In this document: positions 13,230-27,164 of the stretch, one piece after another
Numbering within the stretch: the stretch's first letter is position 1
Layout of the letters: each line of letters starts with the position of its first letter
NCBI GenBank assembly: GCA_964019135.1
Contig: OZ025261.1
Coordinates: 29,248,029 to 29,312,028, forward strand
DNA from: Arenicola marina
Lineage: Eukaryota > Annelida > Polychaeta > Arenicolidae
Length of the DNA: 64,000 bases
Direction: 5' to 3'
Position numbers and translations under genes: made by a program
The notes under the pieces: generated by a model
What the model was told of the DNA's origin: nothing
Seen by the model: only the letters and a program-made list of their open reading frames with translations
Database searches by the model: none

Positions 13230-16200
13230 CAGAAGCCAGCCGCCATTCTTTGTCAATCAACACTAACAAATGTGCTCTCCGTTCACCATCCTCAGGGGTC
13301 AGCAACCGCAGACTGTCTCGTTATTTCCCTTTGTTCGGGCTGTCAAAGAAGTTATAGGAGCCCTATCGCTATGATCCCCATGTTATTGATGCGCTGTCAG
13401 TGGCGGAAAGAGGTGCCCGCCGTAGCTTCCGGGTGGCCCACTAAGTACAGTACCATCATTCACCCCCTTTGTGCCTGACTCATTTCTTTTAGCAATAAAG
13501 TGATGCAAGTTTTGGTCGTAGCGACTGTCGTAATACGGCTATAACGTACACGGATGGATGTAACTGTCACCAGAAAGTCGTAATATTTGATTGATGGCAT
13601 TTCTTTGGGATGTAATGGCACTTGCGGCTTATAAAGTTTTGCAGTGCCTAACAGAGTGTGCGTCAGACAAAATGGTCAACCTCCGGTCCAGTAAAATACT
13701 CGATGAGAGGCGTCACAATCGTGAAACCTGTGAGTGACTTGGTGAATAGCATGGTCACTATAAGCGCGCCCGTGGCAGATTTGAACTACCATAACACACA
13801 TTATAAAACTTCGCAAACGAAAATCGTGGGCGAGTCTTTGCAACGGGGGGACATTTTTCAATGTAACAAAGGGGCATGGCGGGGGCAGACCTCTGACAAG
13901 CCAGCGCTTGGCACCAACGCTATTCTTATAAAGTTTACACTTTATCAAAAAATGTTCCTCAGCTTTCATATCCCATTAATCACAAACGAGAAAAACTTAA
14001 ATCTAGTTTGTCGGTTTTGTCGACGCGCCGTGTGTGGCTGCCACACAAAAACCTTGCCACAACGATAACTGGTTGCTGTTGGGTAAGTTATTATAGTTGG
14101 ATAGACCTACCATGAAATAATAATGTAACCCGGCGTGGGGGATGTGTTCCCCGTCCGGTGGTAGTGGGCATAATTAGTTCACACGGTGTAAGTCTTGTGT
14201 ATTTATTCAGGACAATGAACGGATACAGCTCCACCTATAGGGTCCCGTGACGGATACACGTGCAATTCAATACGTTGACAATAATACGTCCTGCCTGGAC
14301 GGCAGTTCAGTTCTTTTGTGCCTGTCTCGGCTTTGCCGCCAAGATTACCTGTGTCCAGCAAGACTGCACACGTGACGTGACGTGAGTTTAACATGAGCTA
14401 TTTAAACATATAAACACATTAACTGGCAGCGCTATGGTGCGCCAAAGCGGCAATAATAAATAAAACTACAGCCTGTCACAATAACAAAAAATATAGTTAT
14501 AGTAACACATTAAGCATGATCAGGAAAAAATAAGCTGGGCTCAATATATTCGCTTCGCATCAGTTATTTGTAATTAATTGTTGCTGCATAAAAGGGGTGT
14601 GTTCCTATGACTGCCGTTGCGGTTATCTTGTTTTTGGAAATTGCTCAATATACAACCGCAGTAGTTAATACTATTGTGATAATATCAACGACAAACAGAT
14701 CTTAGCTCCTCACCAGGCACATAAAACCATTAGTCTATAGCATTACCTCCATTCTTGTTGTCAGTATCATAGGAAGCGCCCTATTATATCCGTGTGCACA
14801 TTTGGGATAATGCACATCAAATGATCACATATGCAATCATTTGGAATAAGCGTCATTTCCTGATTAGTGAATAGTGAAGTGCCCCTGTTACATCAGTGCA
14901 CAGGGTCGGCAAGGTTAGTACGACCTCCAGCAAGTCGTCCTGCTTCATCAAGGACGCTACATTGGCCACCTTCGGCAAACGAAGGCCAGGACCGAATTAT
15001 ATGACGCGCTTCATGTAAAACCTGCCAGTCAATCGAAGGGCGTCGATTCGAGAAAAAAAACGATGACAACGGACATGTTGGTGTTTTAGGCCAACATTTT
15101 ACCCATAAAGGTTAAAACTGGTCACGAACCTCCTCTGGGCAATGATACGGCCTTGAATGAACCATGCTCTTGGGCACCAACCCACTGGGCAAAAGTGGTT
15201 GGGAACTCGTTCGCATCACGTAGATCCCAGACGTTGAAATTTTGTCCGTAGCTGGTTGAATGCGCCAATTGATCCGACGTCAGTTTTAGACGTCCTATCA
15301 ACATGTATTGTCGACGTCTTCAAGACGTCGGTTTCCACCCGGTTCTAAACGTCAATTATCAACGTGTTAAAAGCCTATTTTTGTGACCTGATATCAACGT
15401 GCTGCTCGTTTATATCACGTTGCGATCTCGTTGAAAGTTAACACAAACGTGTAATATGCTTTGCAGTAAGCTCATTTATTCACCATGCAAAACGCAAAAA
15501 AAAATCCATATCATAACGACAGTATAAAGACATGGAAATGACCATTAATCGTTCACAGTATACCGGTAAAATACCAGTTATTACAATTGTGCCATCAGTG
15601 TTTGAACAACATTAACACAACCAGGCTTTGAAACGAGAGACCAATCTTCAAGGGTGACAAGATTTCACAAGTGTGGTACCTACAATATTTGCAATCAACC
15701 GATAGTCAAGGTACAATCGTAAGATTTTTTTAAACCAAAGCAAATAATAATGACAGTATAAAATCAGGGCAGTTACCCCTTAAAAAAAAGCATATATCAG
15801 TTACTATAAGATAAATAATAGCAAATATGACTTTTTGATTTTCTAAGATGTCTGTAACAAGCATTGCCAGACTTAAAATGGGTGCCACACGACATTTTAA
15901 TATGTCACAACTTCTGAATATTCAAATATGATGTCATGTACTGGATGCAAGCAAAATGGGTACACAAGGGTGGGTGGGAGATTTTACCCAGCGACTCTTG
16001 TTGCAACACCCAAGGAAAATGTTCCGCCAATAGGTAAACGGAGGCAGACTACATCTGGCCTTAATTATTAATCTAGTTACACACTTTGAACTTCATCCAG
16101 TACAAAACTTCATACTTGGGACAAGGGCTCCAAAGTGAGAATGCTTAAAATGGTGATAACAATATTACTGTCTATTAATTGTCAAAGATATAAAAATAAA

Positions 16201-17319
16201 TGCTCTATTTTTCCATTTTTTTTAAATTAGATCTTTTTAGATCTATCAATACTCTCATAGGGCCTTTAAAGAGTGACAAAAATTCACAATAATGTGGTTC
16301 CTACAAATCAATTACAGTAGAATTAAGCTATAATTACTGCCAAAATAATAAACAATTAAAATTCAGCTCTTCCCTCACAGCGGTGGGTACTTTAGGTGCT
16401 GGCAGCATGAATCTCTTTGACCACTGCATATCTGAACGACCTCATGACACTGAAATGAATAGAAAAGTTCATGTTCACCTTACAGATATAGAAATCAATA
16501 TAAATATTTCCAGTTAACAACAAAACAGGTAAGAAGACTGCAGGAGTTTGTAATAATTAAAGATAGACACCCAGCATCTGAGTTGGCCGGTAACGTGGCA
16601 CTAACCCTCTGACTGTTTTTTGATTTCCGCTTGTAAAGTTATATTGTGCCATGTCCACCATGTCATGGCGCACAATGTGTTTCCGGACGGAGTGACTTGA
16701 AAACGAATGTGAATTGCAGTCTTGGTATAAATAATCGCCATGCCCAACATTAGATGAACAGTTATAGAATAGTGCTGACTGGCCATTTTGCACAGCACAT
16801 GTGCACTTGCAGCTATGTCATTACAGTGACTGCTTTGTGTAAGGATCCTGTACAGCTACCTCAGGGACAAGGTTCTGTGACCTTCGATAAATACCACAAT
16901 TATTCATGATCACTAAGTGGGTGAGCGCATCCATCTGCTTGAATTAAAAAACGGCCTTGCAAAATACCCTTGTTCTAAAAGCAATTAAATATCAGTATGC
17001 CTATATATCCAAATATACTTTATTAGGTTGGCAGAATATGGGTGCCGTGTGTTATAGCCTTTGTATTATAATTAAAGTGCCCTATGATTGTAGCTTTGAT
17101 TACAGTCATAAACTAGATCCCATTGAGCTCTTCATCAGAATTATCAACTCTCAACCTTTACACAAATAATGAACAAAATAACTTACAAAATATAACACCA
17201 ATAAATCCAAAATTGACGCCTCTTACTGTCAAACGATCTATATACGTGATAAGCTAGTTATGCCTTGACTAGACCTGTTACTGAACTGACATCTAGTCAG
17301 GGGGCCCCACAATATATAC

Positions 17320-17945
17320 TAAATACATAAGGTGTCCAACTCCCACTGGAACTGAGCGACAGGCACCCGCTTCAACCCCCAATATCGCATCTTTAATTCA
17401 CTTGATGGGGCCTGATTTCTAAGTATTTTTTTTATTTCATCAATAAGTAAACCAGATTTGTACTGCCGTCTAGTCACGACAAATAAAGAATTCTGCAAGA
17501 CAACAACCAACTCCAAAACAGATTGAGCAAGGATGGCTGACATCGCAAGAATTGGCCTACAAGATCTCCGGTACAATGCAAGAGATGACAATTAGTGTCC
17601 GCTTTCTCTTGATGCTCATATAGGGAGCTACTCCTAAAATCTATCATTTTAATTTAACACATCATCATCTATGTAAATTTTAATATATTTTGAGTTTGCA
17701 CCCCCCATGTCTCGTGACATATTTTTTCGGACTCTAACAAATCAGATTCATCTCACCCACTGTGTCTGAGATCTTGCGGCTTATGCAGCTCATTCAATGT
17801 GTTTCAGAGTTAGTTGTTGTCGTTAGAAATCAGAATTTTGCATTTATAGGGCCTGTCAAGTGTGGTAAAGGCGTAATATTGGGTGTTGAAGTTGGAGCCT
17901 GTCACGCAATACCAGCAGGAGTTGGACGGCTAAGGGTAATTTAAA
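17320..17945. repeat. Imperfect internal inverted repeat
   Basis: The minus strand of 17,320-17,590 and the plus strand of 17,745-17,945 carry the same series of words: GAGTT(A/G)GTTGTTGTC, 'agaaatcag', 'gatattgggggttgaagc'-like and 'ggagttgga'. The two arms also translate alike ('SVLELVVVLQN' against 'CVSELVVVVRN'). This suggests an ancient inverted duplication of a short coding or transposon segment. No domain can be assigned. Confidence 0.6.
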
Positions 17946-19772
17946 TCACTGATGTACTTCCAATCGATCCACAGTTTACAATGGGGCAATTTAAAAAAAG
18001 TGATTCATGGCTAGAGTACATGTTCATTGCTATTATACTCCTTTTTCAGGAAGCTATGGTGAATAGTTAAGCCTTTTTCCAACTGCTAGAACACTAATCA
18101 AAAAGTGTTACAGCGGCTGAATTGCATGAAAAATGCCTGGTTGGTTGGAAAAAAGCTATTATATTCACTTTGGATACACCTTATCATCCTGAATATAGAG
18201 TGTAATAGCAATAAACATATGTACATACTCTATGTAGCCCTGCAGCAAGGCGGACCAGAGGTGCATGGCGTATCTATCTTGGTCTGTCATCCGATACGGC
18301 GATAGCAGGGGGTGGTGATAGCCATGCATCCATGGCTATGGTTGAAGAATCATAGCCATGTAGCCTTCTATAGTGAAAAATCAACTTCATATGACAAATT
18401 GAATTATTTAAGTATAGCTTTCATAATTAGTTTCAACAATGTAAGAGTACTTTTCTATATATAAATAATGATGTATCAACTCTTACAAAGTTGTTGAACT
18501 CTTCACCAGGAGCTATAATTACCTACTGGCATAAAAATGGACAACAACATGCCACCATTTTTTTACAGGAAGTTGATCACTGCACATGTGCAAGGTCATC
18601 ACATGATATTATAAGCCATGCTAATTGGTTCATTGTTCAGGGACCCAGTCATTGGGTCAGTGAAAACACATGTTTTCATATGAATTTCTGGTGACAGACT
18701 GGACTATTTTTACCTTTCAAGAAAGGTTAATTATCTGATTAGTCATTACTTGCCAGGAAGTAATAAGAAAGGGATTAAGGTTTGTTTCTGTTATAAAACT
18801 TTTGCCACAGCAAAGGAGAATCAGAGCTACACTTGGTCAAAGTCAAACAACCCTGAAATGGGGTTGTTCCAGACCAGAATTTTACTATGGAATGCTACTA
18901 GGCTGTGTTTCAGCCCACACAGCCTGGGGTTCTGGGCCAGGGTGGTGACAAAGATCTCTGGATTCTACAAAAAAGTGATGAAGACGCCACATATAAGCTT
19001 ATTTGACATATTCATGTCCAGGATACATTTATGAACAGTTAGGCAAAAAGATTGAAGGCCCCATACACCAGTTGCGAATTCATCAGCTCACAATATTTCC
19101 ACCAAAACAAACCTTCTGCCACTTACCGACAACTAATTCGTTCCCGGACTTCCCAAAAACAAGGTTGGTTCCACTCTCACAGAAACGCGCACTCTGCTGC
19201 TTGTATGGCTTTAGTGACGCAAGGATGAGCGCTCTCTGGCGTGAGAGCGAGCTAGCAGTGGCACTAGCCTTGCTGTTGAAGAGTCCTGGAACGAGTCATA
19301 TTTTTGAAATCGCCAACAACAAAATGCTTGAACCTGAGTGAAAATGAGATATGATGTCGAGACTACACGATTCACCCGATCTATGCAGAGAAAGGACGCC
19401 AAATTTTGTTGCATATGCTCGAATACTCACGTAACTCGACGTATTTTGGCCGAATATCGAGATCGCCTGCCCTGCCTCCCTCGAACGTCGACGCAAAATG
19501 GCGCCAAAAATGCGTGCGGCACGGGACTTTGCGACATAAGAGTCGCAAAATATGATTTGCTGAATACCTCTCTCTCAAAGTTATTTTTGAAACCGCTAAA
19601 GGTATATTTAGGCGCAGTTGTTGTTGTTATTGTTGAAGGAAAACCAACATAATTTAATATAAGAGCCGCGAAAAGCATACGCTGAGTGGGGGGGAGGTGG
19701 GGAGGGCTAGCCCCCCCTCCTCTCCTCCCTCCACTGTCTTAACCGTGTGGCTCTTGCAGTCTGTGCTGACTG

Positions 19773-20889
19773 CATGGCTCTGGGAGCCGAGCTCCGGACT
19801 ATGGGTCTTGGCGCCGGGCTCCGGATTATGGCTCTCGGAGCCGGGCTCTGGACTATAGCTCTGGGAGCCGGGCTTCGGAATATGGGTCTTGGCGCCGGGC
19901 TCCGGATTATGGCTCTGGGAGCCGGGCGCGGGACTATGCTCTGGGATCCGGGCTCCGGACTATGCTCTGGGAGCCGGGCTCCGGACTATAGCTCTGGGAG
20001 CCGGGCTTCGGAATATGGGTCTTGGCGCCGGGCTCCGGATTATGGCTTTGGGAGCCGGGCGCGGGACTATGCTCTGGGATCCGGGCTCCGGATTATGCTC
20101 TGGGAGCCGGGCTCCGGACTATAGCTCTGGGAGCCGGGCTTCGGAATATGGGTCTTGGCACTGGTCTCCGGACTATGGCTCTGAGAGCCAAGCTCCCGAC
20201 TATGGGTCTTGGCGGCGGGCTCCCGACTATGGCTCTGGGCGCAGGGCCCTGGATTATGCTCTGGCGCCCGGGCTCCGGACTATGGCTCTGGAAGCCGGGC
20301 TCCGGAAGCCGGGCTCCGGACTATGCTCTGGGAGCCGGGCTCCGGACTATGACTCCTGGAGCGGAGCTCCAGACTATGGCTCTGGGAGCCGGGCTCCGGA
20401 ATATGGCTCTGGGCGCCGGGCTCGATCCGGACTATGACTCTTGGAGCGGAGCTCCAGACTATGGCTCTGGGAGCCGGGCTCCGGAATATGGCTCTGGGCG
20501 CCGGGCTCCGGACTATGGCTCTACGCGCCGGGCTCCTGACTATGGGTCTTGGCGCCGGACTATGCTCAGGGAGCCGGGCTCCGGACTATGACTCTTGGAG
20601 CGGAGCTCCAGACTATGGCTCTGGGAGCCGGGCTCCGGACTGTGGCTCTGGGCGCCGGGCTCCTGACTATGGGTCTTGGCGCCAGGATCCGGACTATGGC
20701 TCTGGGAGCCGGGCTTCGGACTATGGCTCTGGGAGCCGGGCTCCGGACTATGACTCTGGGAGCCGAGCTCCGGACTATGGCTCTGGGAGCCGGGCTCCGG
20801 ATTGTGCTCTGGGAACCGGGGTCCGGACTATGGACCTGGGAGCCGGGCTCCGGATTGTGCTCTGGGAACCGGGCTCCGGACTATGGACC
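19773..20889 (+). repeat. 27-bp minisatellite, ~41 copies
   Basis: Copies of a 27-bp unit containing GGGAGCCGGGCTCCGGACTA followed by TGGCTCT. Variants carry GGCGCCGGGC, CGGATTATG and GAGCGGAGCTCC. Because 27 is a multiple of three and stops are rare, several overlapping open frames of 125-190 codons run through it, giving peptides such as 'APDYGSGSR' and 'LGAGLRTMA'. These are best read as a by-product of the repeat, since there is no conserved start and no flanking coding sequence. Each unit also contains near-palindromes (AGCCCGGCT, CTCCGGAG-like). Confidence 0.95.
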
Positions 20890-21304
20890 TAAGTGCGATA
20901 TGTTACATTCTCGTTTCGTGGTCAACCAGTTTTATCCTTAAGTGCGTTGCTGTGACTTACTGGTCAAATCAAGTTGAAAATTGACGAATATACTAGGTCA
21001 TAAACTAGTCATGGGTACAACCAGTTTTTTTCAAGAGGGCTCGTCGCCATATGACGTTGAAATGTCGTCGAAATCTTGTTGATCAACCAGTTTACGAGAC
21101 TTCAAGCAGAAAACGACGTTAAAATCTGGTCGTGTGCCCAGTGGGAAGGCGCGCACCAAAGACTGCCACATACACGCGATTCTCCAGGAAGCGCCGCGCA
21201 GAGCGGCACCATTTGATAATCTATAATTTCAATAGGAAAACACATTTAGTCATGAAAGTATGACATACGCACACATATGGTTGCCCAGTTGCAACGTGTG
21301 GGCC

Positions 21305-21590
21305 GAACAACCCAACCGCATACCATCCTACACACGACACCCTGCCCCGTCCCACGCTACACACACCACCCGACCCCACCCCACTACACACCATATCATC
21401 CTACACCACCTCACTAAACACCACATCACCATACGCCACACCACCATACACCACAACACCCTACGCAAAACCACAATACACCACACCACCCTACGCACAA
21501 CACAGTACACCACACCTTTCTAGGCACAACACACCATCCTACGCACACCACCTTGTCCACACACCACGTTACACCACACCACCCTATTCG
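21305..21590. repeat. CA-rich low-complexity tract (unit B)
   Basis: Degenerate CACCACACCACCCTACGCA repeats at the position matching the tracts in copies A and C of the 5.6 kb unit. The open frames through it are compositional artefacts. Confidence 0.85.
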
Positions 21591-24500
21591 CCTCTCGCTT
21601 GGACTACAACAAAAGGGCCGTCTCGCTGGCCTGCTCAGCCGTCGCCTCCTGGTTCACAGCCATCCATAAACGGTGCCGATTAGATCCTTCCCCGATTGCG
21701 AGGTTCTCTGAAGCAGACATCCCGCCCGGCAAGCCAGAGGCGCCTTGCTGTCTACAAAACACGGCCGCCATGCGTTTTTGTCCCTGACTCCATTAAATCT
21801 TACACTCTCTTTGCGACTCCGACGAGATCTGAAGTCGTCCGCAAAAATGGAACAACGGGTGCCCATAGGAAAGTAAAGATGACACATTTTTATAAGAAAC
21901 AGGTCACAATAGACCTGTGTATATGGTATATACGAAGAGCTCCATGGAAGATAACAAATGAATTGTCGGACAATTTTTGAAATGAATGATACAGTCACAA
22001 TCAAGTGTGACAAATATGGCCCAGATGACACTTAAAAGACCAGAAGAAATGCAAAATTAAATAAATGTAATCTTCTATGGTTATAGCCCTATGATCACCG
22101 ATGGCTCATCACATATAGCCGATATTTTCTCGCACTTGTTCACATAAAAATTAATTGGACGAAATTCCACCTTCAAGATGATCACCCAGGCCAACGTCCA
22201 ATCTCCACCCCACTCTCCCCATCATTCAAGTGCTGTCGGCCAGTCTTTTAGCCTAGCGGAAAAGCCCATTGTTAATAACATGTTGGGTGGAGACAGGCGG
22301 ACACAACATACAAACTCCGTCAGATCAAGAATGTCATCCATAATATTTGACAAAAAATAATTTCGTAATTTGGGTCATGATAAGCAATAATAGAATGAGA
22401 TCGGGAATACCCTCAAGACATTATTTGATGTTTCTAGAATACCAAGACAATCCACTGGACTCCGTTGGCAGTAGGTAGGCAGTAATTACGCCACTACCCT
22501 ATGCCGAAAGGACATTCCGCGATCCATACATACATCCCACTACCTTGCCTGAACTTAGCTTGCATTAAGCAATTTAACCGAAAAGCACATCTCCTCACTC
22601 AGCAATTTTGTCATCTTTGTTCGTATATGAATATACCCATCTACGTTCCGTATTTTAGTACACTCACCTTCTTCATTTTCACCTTTACCACCCTTCCCCT
22701 CGCCGGCACTGATATTTCTTTGTGATATTGAATTTACAGGTAATGTTTATGCCCAAGCGGAAGAGAGCAATAAACTTTAAGAGAGTACATGGTTTTTATT
22801 CTTGGCGGGGATTTTTTTAACGATCTTATATTTTCTACTTAACACAATTTGTATGGTAGGCCTTTAAATAATGTTGCGATTAAATCATCATAAGTACTTA
22901 TCCGACGATTAATGCGGGTGGACAGTTTGTTGCAATTTGAACTATTTTATCGCCTACGTTGATGATCCTCCCACCCGGATACGACAGCATTAGGCCATTT
23001 ATTTGCCATTTATTTATCATGTCCGGACTGCCGGAGGAAGCGCCAATAGAACGGACCGGACATTGCGCTGACCCTTGGGCTTGTTAAGTGCTCGTGTAAT
23101 GTCTCTCTATGCGTATTCTAGCAAAAGTTGGTTACATGCTGTATTGATTGCGATTATTCCAGAAGGTGAGATGAGTAATCCCTCCGCATAGGACAATAAT
23201 AAAAAAAAATTGAGATGTTTATTATAATATATCGCCAGTATGTTCACCACAAATGCAAAATAAGCCACTATTACTATTTATACATGTATTTTTGCTATAT
23301 TTGCTTGTGTACAGTAGGACAAAATTTAATCTTCGTTGGCCCCCTGTTCCCTATAGTTACGATGTAGCGGTTGAACATGGCCCACTGCCGTTACAACGTA
23401 AACCCCCCGTCGGCAACAACAGCTGGGTATACCACTGTATATTCATCACTCGTCTGGTTTACCATACTTTCCATGTCTGGTCACATGGTCTGTATTCAGA
23501 GCGACATGCATGTCAATAGGCTAGGCACGTCTGACTCCCGTCATCTGGGGATGTGACCAATACGGCACATGGTAAGAGTCTGCGCTGAACCTTTACACTG
23601 GATTGACTGTTGCAGCGTCTCCAACGTCAACACTACATAACACTGCTGGGATCTGCAGTATTCCCAAAACCACTGAATATTATGCTGCGGATCACTGCAG
23701 TCCCATCCACATTAGTCGTATTATGTCGAAGTTTGCTTGGGGCCCAGTCCACCGTGATTGTGACGACAGATCACAGCCAAGAGAGTTGTGCTGGGATGCT
23801 TCTACGGTGGACACAGTGGGTACATTTATGTTGCCGTGGCCCCGGCATACTACCCAACTTGTTGCCCAGGGGGAGGGGGGGCATATACCCTTTTCGTAGG
23901 AAAACATCAGCCGGACATGTTATCCAGTTCCATGCCTAATGTCCCATACCCGGGCAAAATGGCGCAGCTCCATGCTAAAATACTAATAAAAGATTCGGCC
24001 GCGGCTATTTTAAAGTTTGGGCCCAGGTCTACGCCCTGAGAGGGCACAATAATAAGCGGTACTTGGTCTGTGATAACCCGACCCACCCTATCTGGAATCT
24101 ACAACATGGTGCCCTGTCCCTCTTCGCCGTGGCCCACGACCGTTGCCAAGGTGATAACGATGTATAGATCGCTGAGTTCAATGAGCAATAACAAAATGGG
24201 ACGTTCAATTGGAGCCATCGCTCGCCTCTCTCATGGTCAGACAGAGGTCATTCAACACCCATTGGTGTGGCGCCGATAACATTGTGGACAGAGAGTACCA
24301 GGTTATATACATTAGTATACTTCACCGACAAGTCTAATCGCTTTGCTCCCCAGTGAATTATCAAGCTTGCGTACCAAATACCGCACGAGCCGAGCGGTTT
24401 TCATGGGTTGTTGGGGAAACGTGCCATAAGTTACAACATTCGCCATATCAGTTGCCATATTTGGATTATTATTTCTTTACAGATCAAGACCAGAGCTGCA

Positions 24501-26229
24501 AATCTCCGTAAATCTGAGATATTTTGTTCAGTCCACGTGATCCTGCGATACTGGATCGTTCAAAATTTTGCAGTTCCAAGTTCCAAAAAAAAATCTAGTA
24601 CATCTAGAATTGTTTGCCGGCGCTCAGTTTCTTCCCGTAGTGTGTTACTGCTACAACAAAACCTTGCCGCGGCGATTTGCTGGTCGCTTTTGGGTAAGTT
24701 AAAATAATTGGACATCACATGAATTATTGATTATTTATTGAAAATGAGAATCAACAAAATATATTCTACATGCACAACGTTGTTCGACAAAACATCAACG
24801 CATTCATCCCAAAGGTCCTGAAGCGTCATAATACATTGTAAATTGTCACCGTCACCCCCAGTCTTTCCTAGACTCTTTTATGGGCTCCTCACTCCTCCGG
24901 TAGATACTCTACTCCCCGAGTTCTCTATCCATATGCACCCAGGAATCGGCGGAACTGGGCTCCCGTGGGACATGCAGGTTTCTAGTTCACTTTTGGCTAC
25001 TTTCCTTTCCTACCGTCGACCTGGTAGCCCCACACCATACTATCTATCTAGCCCCCCCCCCCTTCCCAAGCCCCCCGCCTTCTTCCTCTTTTCTCTCTTT
25101 CCGCCTTCACATGTATCACATTTCACCTTGGTTTTGTTCCTATAATACCGCCATCCCCGCCACACCTCCACACAACTCCCCATACTCCATGTATATTCCC
25201 CCATGGCGTGCCTGCCTTGACATTCGGGCCCGAGGAGAAGCGGATAAAAGGGGACAATGCCTGAGGAAAGGCAAGAACAAAGACCCCGGGGTAGCCCAGC
25301 AGCGCTAAAAAACACAGTCCCCATTGACGGAGCTAAATCCCAATGAAAGTTGTTGTCCCTTCTTCCTTACCCAAGAACCGAATATGATTTGGGCCCATAT
25401 GTTACCGTTAAGTTGGGGAGATATCTCTCCGTACTAAAATGATGGAAAGTTTTTTTCCTGTAGTTCCCACTGCCGTCATCTTCTTTCATTCTAATCAAGT
25501 ACAAATGGCATGTGACCTCCATGCTAAAGATTAAGGCCAGACATGAGAGGCACTATACTAAAAAACCTGTTCATTTATTAATAATTAAATAATAACAACA
25601 AATATAGTTATATTAACACGTCAAGCTCGGGCAGGAAAAAATAAGTTGGGCTCAATATATTTGCTTCGCAGCAGAGTTTTTGTAATTCATTACTGCTGCA
25701 TAAAAGGTGTGTATTCCTATGTCCGCCGTTCTGATTATCTTTTTTTTAAATTGCTCAATATACAACCCGCAGTAGTTAATACGATTGTGATAATGTCAAC
25801 GACATCAAACGGATCTTAGCTCCTCACCAGACACATGAAACCATTATTCTATAGTATTGCCCCCTTTCTTGATGTCAGTATTTTAGGAAGCGCCCTATGA
25901 TATCCTTATGCACATCGAATGATCACATATGGAATCATTTGGAATAAGCGTAATTTCCTGATTAGCGGACATTGGAGTGGTTCTGGGGCATCAGTGCTGA
26001 GGGTCGGCAAGGCCAGTGCGACCTTCAACAGTTCGTTCTGCTTCATCAAGGCCGCTGCATTGGCCACCATCGGCAAAAGCATGCCAGGACCGAATTATTG
26101 ACGCACCACTTGCAAAACGTGCAAATCAATGGGAGGGCGTCGATCCGAAAAAATCGATGACAGCGGACATGTCGGTGATTTAGGTCACAGTTTTGTCCAT
26201 AAAAACTAAAACTGGTAAAGCGACCTCTC

Positions 26230-26370
26230 CTGGACAATGATACTGCGTTGGATGAACCGTGCCCTTCGGCACCAAGGCGCAAACCAACGACCGCCACATA
26301 TATGCGATTCCCCAGGAAGCGCCGGGCAGTGCTGCCGAATCGTCCCATTCACAGAAGTCACTGTCCGTGA
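26230..26370. repeat. Strongly conserved block of the 5.6 kb unit
   Basis: The stretch from 'cggcaccaaggcgc' to 'gtgatgag' is nearly identical to positions 110-220 of copy A, with about four differences in roughly 106 bases by eye, whereas neighbouring blocks differ by far more. On the minus strand both copies read 'DSDFCEWDDSAALPGASWGI'. On the plus strand both read 'PPHICDSPGSAGQCCRIVPF'. Neither frame is recognised. Unit B retains only the first half. Confidence 0.65.
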
Positions 26371-26619
26371 TGAGCTTGTGCCCTGGCGGCAGCCGTTGTT
26401 GTATCAAATCAATCCGCTTAATGGTGATGAGTAGGTAATAACAACAGAACTGCGAAGGCATAAACATCAAGGACTTTTTGACCGAAATGGGAAAAAAAGA
26501 ATCTTTTGCTCTCTTCTTCTTTTCATTTGACAATATATAACCTCAACAGGAAAAAACCTTTAGTCTTCAAAGTATGAACATTACACAAATATGTTTGCCC
26601 GGTTGAAATGTGCGGGCCG

Positions 26620-26870
26620 AACGACCCAACCCCATACCATCTTACACAAGCCACCCTGCCCCGTACCACCCTCACACATCACCCTACCCCACCCCACTAT
26701 ACACCACATCACCTACCCCCCCCCCCCCCACTACACACCATATCACCCGACCACCCCATTAAACACCACTTCACCCAACGCAAGCGACCATACACCACAT
26801 CACCCAACGCAAGCGACCATACACCACATCACCCAACGCTAGCGACCTGTCCACACGCGGCTTTACATCA
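26620..26870. repeat. CA-rich low-complexity tract (unit C, first)
   Basis: CACCACATCACCCAACGC-like repeats, including three copies of 'acccaacgcaagcgacc'-type words and a C13 run near 26,716-26,729. Confidence 0.85.
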
Positions 26871-27164
26871 CACAACCCTTTTCGCCTCTCGCTTGGACTA
26901 GGACAAAGGGCCGCCCTACCTCGCTGGCCTGCTCAGCCTTCGCCTCCAGGTCCACAAAACAGCGAAGGCACCAACTTCAACTTCTAGACCAGAAAGAACA
27001 ATTTTACCGACAGCGTGCTCTCTTCCTTTTTTTCGTTTGAGCACCATTTGATAATCTGTCCGTTAGCCCAATGGGAAAACATCGTTAGTCATGAAAGTAT
27101 TAACAATGCACATAATGTGCGCCTGGTTACAACATGCTTCCAAACGATCCTTCCCGAAACCCTG

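Larger units (their letters stand above)
15181..21145. mobile_element. DNA element with CCCACTGGGCA termini, AA duplication (5,965 bp)
   Basis: The boundary is exact because the surrounding unit exists uninterrupted elsewhere. 'gggcaccaa' is followed by CCCACTGGGCA at 15,181. The end TGCCCAGTGGG at 21,145 is followed by 'aaggcgcgc', and the empty site in the other copies reads 'ggcaccaaggcgc'. The duplicated target is therefore AA. The inner flanks carry scattered GACGT/ACGTC motifs (15,275-15,420 and 21,050-21,120). Inside are an internal imperfect inverted repeat (17,320-17,590 against 17,745-17,945), about 3 kb of unassigned AT-rich DNA and a large 27-bp minisatellite. No transposase is recognisable, so it is probably non-autonomous or decayed. 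The termini match the element at 42,883-49,703 except for one base in the first eleven. Confidence 0.85.
12262..23690 (+). repeat. Unit B of a ~5.6 kb tandem duplication (interrupted by a transposon)
   Basis: Starting with 'cccgtccacatcagccgta', this stretch matches the following unit C in the same order and orientation over its whole length. Paired landmarks are 12,262-12,800 with 23,702-24,300, 12,880-12,990 with 24,370-24,460, 14,040-14,100 with 24,660-24,715, 14,450-15,180 with 25,580-26,280, 21,590-21,900 with 27,485-27,800, and 22,900-23,690 with 28,710-29,500. Removing the inserted element (15,181-21,145) leaves about 5.5 kb. Divergence from unit C looks like 15-20% by eye. No conserved long reading frame spans the unit, so I call it non-coding or a decayed element. 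Confidence 0.85.

Noticed and set aside
19747-20941. Overlapping 125-190 codon frames with GAGLRTMALGAG- or APDYGSGSR-like repeats, as a possible repetitive structural protein
   Set aside because: They are fully explained by a 27-bp minisatellite, with no flanking coding sequence and equal openness of competing frames.
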